This document shows, piece by piece, positions 18,331-25,937 of a stretch of DNA of 64,000 nt. The stretch spans positions 124,001-188,000 of the forward strand of contig NZ_LN868938.1 in the NCBI RefSeq assembly GCF_001182745.1, read 5' to 3'. The position numbers and the translations under genes are program-made. Numbering within the stretch: the first letter of the stretch is position 1; each line of letters begins with the position of its first letter. Below the pieces are notes generated by a model, which was not told where the DNA came from, did no database searches, and saw nothing but the letters and a program-made list of their open reading frames with translations. This stretch comes from Nocardia farcinica (GTDB lineage: Bacteria; Actinomycetota; Actinomycetes; Mycobacteriales; Mycobacteriaceae).

Positions 18331-19029
18331 ATGCCATCCAGCCACGACCACGGCGCCGAACTCGACACGCCGACCGACGCACCCGCGCCGCCGACCGAGC
18401 CCGCCGAGGCCGAGCGTGAGCGCGCCGCCGAGCAGACCCTGCTGGAGCAGATGGGTGGCTTCAGCGGCCTGATCTACTCCACGGTGCCGGTCGTGGTCTT
18501 CGTCCCGGTCAACACCTTCGCCGGCCTGACGGTCGCGATCTGGGCCGCGCTCGGCGCGGCCGCGGCGATCCTGGTCTGGCGGCTGATCCGCCGCGACCCG
18601 CTGCAGCCCGCGGTGTCCGGCTTCATCGGCGTCGGCATCTGCGCGTTCATCGCCTGGCGGATGGGCGAGGCCAAGGGCTTCTTCCTGTTCGGGATCTACA
18701 CGAGCCTGGTCTACGCGGGCGTGTTCCTCGCCTCGATCCTGGTGCGCAGGCCGCTGGTCGGCGTGATCTGGGGTGCGCTCAACGGGCACGGGTCGGTCTG
18801 GCGCACCGATCGCACGCTGGTGCGTCTCTACGACCTGGCGACGGCCACCTGGGCGCTGGTGTTCGGCGCCCGCTACCTGGTGCAGTCCGAGCTGTACGAC
18901 TCCGACCACACCGGCTGGCTGGCCGCCGCCCGCATCGGTATGGGCTGGCCGCTGACGGCGGTCGCCTTCGCCGTCACCATCTGGGCGGTGCGCCGCGCCG
19001 GACACCTGCCCGCCCGCTCGGCCGCCTGA
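18331..19029 (+). CDS. DUF3159 family membrane protein
   Basis: A 232-residue protein with an acidic Pro/Ala-rich N-terminus followed by about six transmembrane segments (about residues 45-215). The LLEQMGGFSGLIYSTVPVVVFV start of the membrane part and the LNGHGSVWRTDR loop are family hallmarks. It corresponds to Rv2693c next to the OB-fold protein and ceoC, as in mycobacteria. The function is unknown; it may be a transporter. Confidence 0.87.
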   Translation: MPSSHDHGAELDTPTDAPAPPTEPAEAERERAAEQTLLEQMGGFSGLIYSTVPVVVFVPVNTFAGLTVAIWAALGAAAAILVWRLIRRDPLQPAVSGFIGVGICAFIAWRMGEAKGFFLFGIYTSLVYAGVFLASILVRRPLVGVIWGALNGHGSVWRTDRTLVRLYDLATATWALVFGARYLVQSELYDSDHTGWLAAARIGMGWPLTAVAFAVTIWAVRRAGHLPARSAA

Positions 19030-19067
19030 CCGGATCCCCGCGCCGCCAGCGGGTTACCGCACCGGAA

Positions 19068-19110
19068 GGTGGGCCGGGCCCACCGCCAAGGTGAGGGTGG
19101 GACCCACCCT
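19068..19110. repeat. Two tandem 17-bp palindromes upstream of sigma factor gene
   Basis: GGTGGGCC-G-GGCCCACC at 19068-19084 and AGGGTGGG-A-CCCACCCT at 19094-19110: two odd-centre palindromes with centres 26 bp apart. They lie between the DUF3159 stop and the SigD-like gene. They could be operators or together act as a terminator. Confidence 0.6.
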
Positions 19111-19143
19111 GGGGTGCCTGGTCGCTCGACCCGGTTCATCAGA

Positions 19144-19177
19144 CGATCGTTCTCGACACCGAAAACGTGAACGATCG
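19144..19177. repeat. Inverted repeat in leader of sigma factor gene
   Basis: CGATCGTTC (19144-19152) and GAACGATCG (19169-19177), perfect 9-bp arms 16 bases apart, ending 20 bases before the ATG. Confidence 0.55.
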
Positions 19178-19197
19178 CCAGAGATTGGACCGGACAC

Positions 19198-19821
19198 ATG
19201 GCTACCGAACACCAGACCGCCACCCACAGCTCCGCGAGCCCCGCGCTGACCGAGAGCCGTCGCGTCGCCGCCGAGGTGGAGCAGCTGATCGGCCCCGCCG
19301 CCGCCGGTGACCAGCGCGCGGTCTCCGACATCCTGCGGGCCGTGCACCCGCTGGTGCGCCGCTACTGCGGCGCCCGCCTCGGCAACACCGCGCACTTGCA
19401 GGTCACCGCCGACGACGTGGTGCAGGAGGTGCTGCTGGCCACCGTCAAGGCGATCCCGCGCTACCGCGATCAGGGCAAGTCGTTCCTGGCCTTCGTCTAC
19501 GGCATCGCCGCCAACAAGGTCGCCGACGCGTTCCGCCGCTCGCAGGTGCACCCCGCCTACCCGATGGCCGAGGTGCCCGACGCCGCGTCCCCGGAGGCCG
19601 GCCCGGAGGAGTGGGCGCTGGCGCTCGAGCGTCGCGCCGCCACCCGGGAACTGATGAAGGTGCTCGCGCCCGCGCACCGCGAGGTGCTGGTGATGCGGAT
19701 CGTGCTCGGCTGGTCGGCGGCACAGACCGCCGAGGCCATCGGCACCAGCCCGGGCGTGGTGCGGGTGATGCAGCATCGCGCGCTGAACAAGCTGCGCGCC
19801 CAGCTCGAACTCGCGGCGTGA
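19198..19821 (+). CDS. ECF-type sigma factor, SigD/ShbA-like
   Basis: A 207-residue sigma factor with only regions 2 and 4. Region 2 covers about residues 45-105 (ADDVVQEVLLATVKAIPRYRDQGKSFLAFVYGIAANKVADAFRR) and region 4 about 140-205 (LAPAHREVLVMRIVLGWSAAQTAEAIGTSPGVVRVMQHRALNKLR). It resembles mycobacterial SigD and streptomycete ShbA, which in Streptomyces drives expression of the primary sigma factor. No anti-sigma gene is adjacent. I do not recall a sigma gene at this place in M. tuberculosis. Its leader contains striking palindromes. Confidence 0.87.
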   Translation: MATEHQTATHSSASPALTESRRVAAEVEQLIGPAAAGDQRAVSDILRAVHPLVRRYCGARLGNTAHLQVTADDVVQEVLLATVKAIPRYRDQGKSFLAFVYGIAANKVADAFRRSQVHPAYPMAEVPDAASPEAGPEEWALALERRAATRELMKVLAPAHREVLVMRIVLGWSAAQTAEAIGTSPGVVRVMQHRALNKLRAQLELAA

Positions 19822-19858
19822 GCGCGGACGGCCCGCGCGCAGCAGCCGTATCGGGGTG

Positions 19859-20530
19859 TTACGGCTTGATGCCGTGGTCGGCCAGCGCGACCCGCAGATC
19901 CTCCTCGGCCTCCACCGAGGTCACGAACAGCAGCTCGTCCTCACCCTCGAACGGGTCGTCGGGCTGCGGCACGATCACCCGGCCGCCGCGCAGGATCGTC
20001 ACCAGGGCCGCGTCGCGCGGCAGGGTGAGCGTGCGCACCGGTTTGCCGGCCAGCGCGGTGTCGGCGGGCAGGGTGATCTCCACCAGGTTGGCCTGGCCCT
20101 GACGCAGCGTCATCAGCCGCACCAGATCGCCCACCGAGACGGCCTCCTCGACGAGCGAGGCGAGCAGCCGCGGTGTGGAGACCGCGACGTCGACCCCCCA
20201 CGCCGAGTCGAACAGCCACTCGTTGCGCGGGTCGTTGACCCGGGCGACCACCCGCCGCACCCCGAACTCGGTCTTGGCCAGCAGGCTGTGCACCAGGTTG
20301 GCCTTGTCGTCGCCGGTGGCCGCGATGACCACCTCGTAGGTCTCCAGCCCGGCGTTCTCCAGCAGCGCGAGTTCGCAGGCGTCGGCGTGCACCCAGATCG
20401 CGTCCGGGATGGCCTCGGGATCGATGTGGTCGAGCTGGCGCTCGAGCAGCATCACCCGATGCCCGGCGCGCAGCAGTTCCCTGGCGATGGAGCGGCCGAC
20501 GGCGCCGGCTCCCGCGATGGCCACCTTCAT
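19859..20530 (-). CDS. ceoC: TrkA-family K+ uptake regulator CeoC
   Basis: A 223-residue RCK protein: a Rossmann NAD-binding domain (GAGAVGRSIARELL at 7-20; VIAATGDDKANLV near 68) and an RCK_C domain (about 140-215). TrkA-type subunits gate TrkH/KtrB K+ channels by binding NADH/ATP or cyclic di-AMP. It is the second gene of a pair with ceoB, starting 2 bp after it, as in M. tuberculosis (Rv2692). No membrane Trk subunit lies in this window. Confidence 0.9.
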   Translation of the reverse strand: MKVAIAGAGAVGRSIARELLRAGHRVMLLERQLDHIDPEAIPDAIWVHADACELALLENAGLETYEVVIAATGDDKANLVHSLLAKTEFGVRRVVARVNDPRNEWLFDSAWGVDVAVSTPRLLASLVEEAVSVGDLVRLMTLRQGQANLVEITLPADTALAGKPVRTLTLPRDAALVTILRGGRVIVPQPDDPFEGEDELLFVTSVEAEEDLRVALADHGIKP

Positions 20531-20532
20531 GA

Positions 20533-21198
20533 TCAGTCCTCGCTCACGGGGGGCTTGCCCGCCAGCGCGACGGTCTCGCCGACGCGGCCGGACGGCGCCG
20601 CGACATAGACGATGTCGTCGGCCTGCACGATGGTCTTGGCGTCGGGCAGCAGCGCCTGGCCGAACCGGATGACGAAGGCCACCCGCCCCGCGACCGCCTG
20701 CTCGAGATCCCGCACGGTGCGGCCGTACCAGTCCTCGTGCAGGGTCAGCTGGGTGACCGCGACGGTGCCGGTGGGATCACGCCAGGTGGTGGTGCTCGGG
20801 TCGCCGATCAGGGTGCGCAGGAACCGGTCGGTGGTCCACGGCACGGTGGCGATGGTGGGGATGCCGAGCCGTTCGTAGACGGCGGCGCGCTTGGCGTCGT
20901 AGATGCGCGCGACCACCCGTTCCACACCGAAGGTCTCGCGCGCGACGCGCGCGGAGATGATGTTGGAGTTGTCCCCCGAGGACACCGCGGCGAAGGCGTC
21001 GGCGCGCTCGATGCCGGCGCGGGTGAGCACGTCCCGGTCGAATCCGACACCCACCACCCGCTGGCCGGTGAAGTCCTGGCCCAGCCGCAGGAACGCGCTC
21101 TGGTCCCGGTCGATGACGGTGACCTCGTGGCCCACCCGGACCAGGGCGCGAGCCAGCGACGAGCCGACGCGCCCGCACCCCATGATCACTACGAACAC
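20533..21198 (-). CDS. ceoB: TrkA-family K+ uptake regulator CeoB
   Basis: A 221-residue RCK protein: Rossmann motif GCGRVGSSLARALV (about 7-20), SSGDNSNIISARVARE (about 70), and an RCK_C domain in the last 80 residues ending VALAGKPPVSED. GTG 21198 was chosen because GAGG lies eight bases upstream and the extra residues of longer frames look non-coding. It is co-transcribed with ceoC and divergent from the APC permease gene, whose promoter shares the 212-bp gap. It probably heterodimerises with CeoC. Confidence 0.9.
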   Translation of the reverse strand: MFVVIMGCGRVGSSLARALVRVGHEVTVIDRDQSAFLRLGQDFTGQRVVGVGFDRDVLTRAGIERADAFAAVSSGDNSNIISARVARETFGVERVVARIYDAKRAAVYERLGIPTIATVPWTTDRFLRTLIGDPSTTTWRDPTGTVAVTQLTLHEDWYGRTVRDLEQAVAGRVAFVIRFGQALLPDAKTIVQADDIVYVAAPSGRVGETVALAGKPPVSED

Positions 21199-21397
21199 CG
21201 TGCAACCTCGTTCCTGGAAAACACTCCCGCTCCCCGCGCCCGCCAGGTGTCTCGCGCCGGACCGGGCGAGCCGCGGTGCGTCCATAACGTACCCGTCGGA
21301 CTCGTCCAAGGCCCAGTTTCCCCCTGCGCCACACCGGCAAACCCGGGGGTGTGCGGCGTGTTCGCCGACCCCCCGGGCGATCCACCGTCCGGGGATC

Positions 21398-21403
21398 TAT
21401 GCT
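21398..21403 (+). promoter_or_regulatory. -10 box of leaderless permease gene
   Basis: TATGCT, 7 bases before GTG 21411. An in-frame ATG lies inside the box (21399), so the alternative start would remove the leaderless reading. Confidence 0.5.
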
Positions 21404-21410
21404 CGCTCCA

Positions 21411-23399
21411 GTGTCCAAGTTGACGACGGCAGCCAAGCGCGTGCTGCTGGGCAGGCCCTTTCGCAGTGATTCGCTCGGGCACACCCTGTTGCCGAAGCGG
21501 ATCGCGCTTCCGGTCTTCGCCTCCGACGCCATGTCCTCGGTGGCGTACGCGCCGGAGGAGATCTTCCTCATGCTGTCGGTGGCCGGTGTCTCGGCCTACC
21601 TCTACGCGCCCTGGGTGGGCCTGGCCGTCGCGTTCGTGATGGCCGTGGTGGTGGCCAGTTACCGGCAGAACGTGCACGCCTACCCGTCCGGCGGCGGCGA
21701 CTACGAGGTGGCGACCACCAACATCGGCCCGAACGCCGGGCTCACCGTGGGCAGCGCCCTGCTGGTCGACTACGTGCTCACCGTCGCGGTCTCGATCTCC
21801 TCGGCGGCCTCCAACATCGGCTCGGCCATTCCGTTCGTGGCCACCCACAAGGTGCTGTTCGCGGTGGTCGCCATCGCGTTGCTGACCGCGGTGAACCTGC
21901 GCGGTGTCCGCGAGTCCGGCACCGCGTTCGCGATTCCCACCTACGCCTTCATGTTCGGCATGTTCCTGATGCTCGGCTGGGGGCTGATCGAGGTGTACGT
22001 CTTCGGCGAGGACCTGCGGGCCGAGTCGGCCGGTTTCGGGCTCACCGCCGAGGAGGAGCACCTGTACGGGCTGGCGTTCGCCTTCCTCATCGCGCGCGCG
22101 TTCTCCTCCGGCTGTGCCGCGCTCACCGGTGTGGAGGCGATCAGCAACGGCGTGCCCGCCTTCCGCAAGCCCAAATCGCGCAACGCCGCCACCACCCTGC
22201 TGCTGCTCGGCATGATCGCGATCACCCTGCTGATGGGCATCATCATGCTGGCGCAGAAGGTGGGAGTGGTCTACGCCCACGACACCGACAACCTGGTCGG
22301 CGCGCCCGACGACTACCACCAGAAGACGTTGATCGCCCAGCTCGCCGAGGCGGTGTTCCACGACTTCCCGGTCGGCTTCTACTTCGTCACCGCGGTCACC
22401 GCGCTGATCCTGGTGCTGGCGGCCAACACCGCGTTCAACGGCTTCCCGGTGCTCGGCTCGATCCTGGCCCAGGACCGTTACCTGCCCCGCCAGCTGCACA
22501 CCCGCGGCGACCGGCTGGCCTTCAGCAACGGCATCCTGTTCCTCTCCGGCGCGGCGATCGCCTTCGTCGTGGTGTTCGGCGCCGAGGTGACCAAGCTGAT
22601 CCAGCTCTACATCGTCGGCGTGTTCGTCTCCTTCGTGTTGAGCCAGACCGGCATGCTGCGGCACTGGACGCGGCTGCTGCGCACCGAGACCGACCCCGCG
22701 CAGCGGGCCAGGATGCAGCGTTCGCGGGTGATCAACGCCGTCGGTCTCACGGCCACCGGCACGGTGCTGGTGATCGTGCTCGTCACCAAGTTCTTCGCCG
22801 GCGCGTGGATCGCGATCCTGACCATGGCGGCGATCTTCGTGCTGATGAAAATGATCCGCCGCCACTACGATTCGGTGTCCAAGGAACTCGACGAGCACGA
22901 CTGGGACGGCGTGCTGCCCAGCCGCTCGCACGCGATCGTGCTGGTCTCCAAACTGCACCTGCCGACCCGGCGGGCGCTGGCCTACGCCCGCGCCACCCGG
23001 CCCGACACCCTCGAGGCGGTGACGGTCAACGTCGACGAGGCCGATACCCGAGAGCTGGTCCGCGAGTGGGAGCGCAGCGATATCACGGTGCCGCTCAAGG
23101 TCGTCGAATCGCCCTACCGCGAGATCACCAAACCGGTCCTGGACTACGTCAAGCGGGTGCGCCGGGACGCCCCCCGCGACGTGGTGACCGTGTTCATCCC
23201 CGAGTACGTGGTCGGACACTGGTGGGAGCAGGTGCTGCACAACCAGAGTGCGCTACGGCTCAAGGGCAGGCTGCTGTTCGAGCCGGGCGTCATGGTGACC
23301 AGCGTGCCGTGGCAGTTGAGTTCCTCGACCCGGGCCAAGCAGACCGCCGACGTCAACGCGCCGGGCGCGGTGCGGCGCGGATACGGCGATCGGCCGTGA
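21411..23399 (+). CDS. APC-superfamily amino-acid/K+ permease
   Basis: A 662-residue protein. About 12 transmembrane helices (residues 35-475) carry APC hallmarks: FASDAMSSVAYAPEEIFL near residue 35, YPSGGGDYEVA near 90, and LTGVEAISNGVPAF near 243. A roughly 180-residue cytoplasmic C-terminal domain follows (LPSRSHAIVLVSKLHLPTRRALAYARATRP), resembling the tail of KimA/KupA-type c-di-AMP-regulated K+ importers, to which this family is related. Proximity to ceoBC hints at K+ homeostasis. The substrate is not settled. GTG 21411 fits a leaderless start; ATG 21399 is possible. Confidence 0.87.
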   Translation: MSKLTTAAKRVLLGRPFRSDSLGHTLLPKRIALPVFASDAMSSVAYAPEEIFLMLSVAGVSAYLYAPWVGLAVAFVMAVVVASYRQNVHAYPSGGGDYEVATTNIGPNAGLTVGSALLVDYVLTVAVSISSAASNIGSAIPFVATHKVLFAVVAIALLTAVNLRGVRESGTAFAIPTYAFMFGMFLMLGWGLIEVYVFGEDLRAESAGFGLTAEEEHLYGLAFAFLIARAFSSGCAALTGVEAISNGVPAFRKPKSRNAATTLLLLGMIAITLLMGIIMLAQKVGVVYAHDTDNLVGAPDDYHQKTLIAQLAEAVFHDFPVGFYFVTAVTALILVLAANTAFNGFPVLGSILAQDRYLPRQLHTRGDRLAFSNGILFLSGAAIAFVVVFGAEVTKLIQLYIVGVFVSFVLSQTGMLRHWTRLLRTETDPAQRARMQRSRVINAVGLTATGTVLVIVLVTKFFAGAWIAILTMAAIFVLMKMIRRHYDSVSKELDEHDWDGVLPSRSHAIVLVSKLHLPTRRALAYARATRPDTLEAVTVNVDEADTRELVREWERSDITVPLKVVESPYREITKPVLDYVKRVRRDAPRDVVTVFIPEYVVGHWWEQVLHNQSALRLKGRLLFEPGVMVTSVPWQLSSSTRAKQTADVNAPGAVRRGYGDRP

Positions 23400-23403
23400 T
23401 CGG

Positions 23404-24696
23404 ATGAACGGCTGGTCGGGCCGCAGCTTCGAGATCCGGCTGGGGCCGCCCGGGCACGGCGGCTTCTGCGTGGGCAGGCACGAGGGCCGGGTGGTGTTCG
23501 TGCGGCACGGGCTGCCGGGGGAGACGGTGCTCGCGCGGGTCACCGAGGACCAGGGCGGCACGTTCTGCCGGGCCGACGCGGTGGAGATCGTGCACGCCTC
23601 CGCCGACCGGGTGCCGCGGAGCTGCCCGGTTTCGGGCCCCGGTGGCGCCGGATGCTGTGACTACACCCATGCCACGCCCGCCGCGCAGCGGGCGCTCAAG
23701 GCCACGGTGGTGGCGGAACTGCTGCGCCGCGTCGCCGGTCTGGAGCGGGAGGTCACCGTCGAGCCGGTGGCGGGCTGGCCCGCCGACGCCACCGGGGGCT
23801 GGCGCACCCGGGTCCGGCTGCCGGTCGACGCCCTGGGCCGCGCGGGCGCGCACCGCTACCGCAGCGACGAGGTGATCGCCGACCTGCGCTGCCCGCAGCC
23901 CGTCGAGGGCGCGCTTGCGGGCATCGCGGAGCGGCGGTGGACGCCGGGCGCGGACCTGGTCGTCGCACTCGACGCCGACGGCATCCGCCACATCGTGGAA
24001 CTCGCGCCGCCCGAACCCGCGCGCGGCGGGCGCGACGGCCGCCGCCGACCGGCCGGGCGGCGCCGCACCGCCGCCGCCCGCCGGGCCGCCGCGCACGCTC
24101 CCCGCCTCGAACAGGTGCGGGCGGGTTCGGGCCGGGCGGTGGAGTACGTGGCCGGGCGCCGCTGGGAGATCTCGGCGACCGGGTTCTGGCAGGCGCATCG
24201 GCTCGCGGCCCAGTGCTACTCCGATCTCGTCGCCGAGTGGGCCGAGCTGGCCGCCGGGGAGCGCGCCTGGGATCTCTACAGCGGCGCGGGAGTGTTCGCG
24301 GCGCGGCTGGCCGAACAGGCCGGGCCGGACGGCGCCGTGCTCGCGGTGGAGTCGGCGCGGCCCGCGGTCGCCGACGGCCGGGCCGCGCTGCGCGATCTGC
24401 CGTGGGTGGACCTGCGCGCCGCCCGCGTCGAACGCTGGGCCGGCGAGCACGCGCGCACTGCGCCGCCGCGCGTGGTGGTGCTCGACCCGCCGCGGGCGGG
24501 TGCGGGCAAGGAGGTGGTGGCCGCGGTGACCGCCGCCGGGCCCGAGCGCATCGTGCACATCGGGTGCGACCCGGCCTCGTTCGCCCGTGACATCGGCCTG
24601 TACCACCACGGCGGCTACCGGCTGGCCGGGCTGCGGGTCTTCGACGCGTTCCCGGGCACGCACCACATGGAGTGCGTGGCGCTGTTGACCCGCTGA
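23404..24696 (+). CDS. TrmA/RlmD-type class I SAM RNA methyltransferase
   Basis: A 430-residue enzyme: an N-terminal TRAM-like domain (about 1-60), a Cys cluster (CPVSGPGGAGCCDYTH, about 75-90) of the [4Fe-4S] kind, then a SAM-binding fold (DLYSGAGVFAARLAEQ about 285; LDPPRAGAGKEV about 360; IGCDPASFARD about 387, with the catalytic Cys in this motif). It methylates uracil-C5 in rRNA or tRNA. Residues about 210-235 form a very Arg-rich insert (RDGRRRPAGRRRTAAARRAA). It starts 4 bp after the permease, probably coupled. It corresponds to Rv2689c. Confidence 0.9.
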   Translation: MNGWSGRSFEIRLGPPGHGGFCVGRHEGRVVFVRHGLPGETVLARVTEDQGGTFCRADAVEIVHASADRVPRSCPVSGPGGAGCCDYTHATPAAQRALKATVVAELLRRVAGLEREVTVEPVAGWPADATGGWRTRVRLPVDALGRAGAHRYRSDEVIADLRCPQPVEGALAGIAERRWTPGADLVVALDADGIRHIVELAPPEPARGGRDGRRRPAGRRRTAAARRAAAHAPRLEQVRAGSGRAVEYVAGRRWEISATGFWQAHRLAAQCYSDLVAEWAELAAGERAWDLYSGAGVFAARLAEQAGPDGAVLAVESARPAVADGRAALRDLPWVDLRAARVERWAGEHARTAPPRVVVLDPPRAGAGKEVVAAVTAAGPERIVHIGCDPASFARDIGLYHHGGYRLAGLRVFDAFPGTHHMECVALLTR

Positions 24697-24724
24697 CCCG
24701 ATTCCCTCGCGGCGCCAAGGCCTT

Positions 24725-24730
24725 TAGAGT
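24725..24730 (+). promoter_or_regulatory. -10 box of leaderless DUF1330 gene
   Basis: TAGAGT, 7 bases before ATG 24738. Confidence 0.5.
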
Positions 24731-24737
24731 CCACGGC

Positions 24738-25037
24738 ATGACCGTGTATGTGATCGCCCAGCTGAAGTTCACCGACCGCGCCGCCTACGACCGGTACCAG
24801 GCGCGGTTCATGGACGTGTTCACCAAGTATTCGGGCACCCTGCTCGCCGCCGACGAGCAGCCGACCGTGCTCGAGGGCGACACCGACCGGGAGAAGGTGG
24901 TGCTGATGTCGTTCCCCGACGAGGCAGCCGTCACCGCGTGGGCGCAGTCCCCGGAGTACCTGGAGATTTCCGAAGACCGGCACGCGGGCGCGCACACCGT
25001 GTCGCTGCTGGTGCGGGGGCTCGGCCACCGATCCTGA
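24738..25037 (+). CDS. DUF1330 family protein
   Basis: A 99-residue ferredoxin-like alpha/beta protein of the dimeric barrel type. The VYVIAQLKFTDRAAYDRYQARFMDVFTKYSG opening, LEGDTDREKVVLMSFPDEAAVTAW in the middle and a terminal SLLVRGL are typical of DUF1330. No reaction is assigned to the family. The ATG with TAGAGT seven bases upstream decides the start; the longer frame overlaps the previous gene. Confidence 0.85.
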   Translation: MTVYVIAQLKFTDRAAYDRYQARFMDVFTKYSGTLLAADEQPTVLEGDTDREKVVLMSFPDEAAVTAWAQSPEYLEISEDRHAGAHTVSLLVRGLGHRS

Positions 25038-25042
25038 GCGGC

Positions 25043-25720
25043 TCAGTCCAACTGCCAGGTCACCCGCACGCTCGCGGTGATCTCCGACTCACCGAGTTCC
25101 ACCGGCACCGGTGTCGCGGCGAAGGATTCGCCCATCGGCGCCGACACCGCGCGCAGCTTCGGCGCGTACTGCGGCATCGCCCCGGTGTGCTCGGTGATCT
25201 CGAGCACCGCGCCCAGCGTGCGCCCGGCCCGCCCGGCATAGCGTTCGGCCTTGGCGAGCGCGTCGTCCCAGGCGGCATCGCGTGCCCGGGCCAGCAGGCC
25301 GGCCTGGTCGGCCACCGTGCGCACCAAGCCGCCCAGGCGCACGTCGTCGCCGCCGGCGTCCACGCAGGCGGCGATGATCGCGGCGGGTCCGGGCTCGGCG
25401 TCCTCGCCGATGTCGCGCAGCGCGACGACCAGGTCGGTGCTGGCCAGGTAGCCGGTGATCCGGTTGCCCTGCCGTTCGTCCCACACCGTCTCGGTGCGCA
25501 CCGACAACCCGTTCGTGGCGATGTCGGCGGCGGCCACGCCGTGGCCGCGCAGCGAGTCGGTGACCGCGGCCACCCGCTGCCCGGCACGGGTATAGGCGGC
25601 GCCCACCTGCCCGGCCCGCGACTCCACCGAGACGGTGACGCGGATCAGGTCCGGGGTGGCACGGACGCTGCCCTGCCCGAACATCGTCACGGCGGCCGTC
25701 AGGTCCTTCTTCTTGCTCAC
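25043..25720 (-). CDS. SIMPL-domain (DUF541) protein
   Basis: A 225-residue protein filled by one SIMPL domain. VTMFGQGSVRATPDLIRVTVSVESRAGQVGAAY opens it, IATNGLSVRTETVWDERQ is central, and AVLEITEHTG and FAATPVPVELGESEITASVRVTWQLD close it. No signal peptide is visible, unlike many relatives, so it is probably cytoplasmic. The GTG 25720 start is preceded by TACAGT at seven bases. It is convergent with the DUF1330 gene. The cellular role is unknown. Confidence 0.83.
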   Translation of the reverse strand: MSKKKDLTAAVTMFGQGSVRATPDLIRVTVSVESRAGQVGAAYTRAGQRVAAVTDSLRGHGVAAADIATNGLSVRTETVWDERQGNRITGYLASTDLVVALRDIGEDAEPGPAAIIAACVDAGGDDVRLGGLVRTVADQAGLLARARDAAWDDALAKAERYAGRAGRTLGAVLEITEHTGAMPQYAPKLRAVSAPMGESFAATPVPVELGESEITASVRVTWQLD

Positions 25721-25727
25721 GGGCACC

Positions 25728-25733
25728 ACTGTA
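25728..25733 (-). promoter_or_regulatory. -10 box of leaderless SIMPL gene
   Basis: TACAGT on the minus strand, 7 bases before GTG 25720. Confidence 0.5.
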
Positions 25734-25937
25734 GGGCGGGTAACGTGTGATCCGGCCGACCCGTGCGCGCGGGCGGCGCGTCGGTGCCGCCGTCCTGGTC
25801 GTGGCGCCGGGCCGGTGGGCGGGCTCACAATGCGCCCGCGTTGTCCGCGGAGGTGGGCACCCTGGTCGACGGAGCGCCCCGCCGAAGCTCCGTAGACTGA
25901 GCGGATCAGATGCGCTATCCGGAGGGAGCGAGTTCAG

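Noticed and set aside
21189..23240. 683-codon open frame antisense to the permease gene
   Set aside because: High GC leaves antisense frames open. The product is a His/Arg/Gln/Gly-biased sequence without motifs and lies fully over a well-supported permease.
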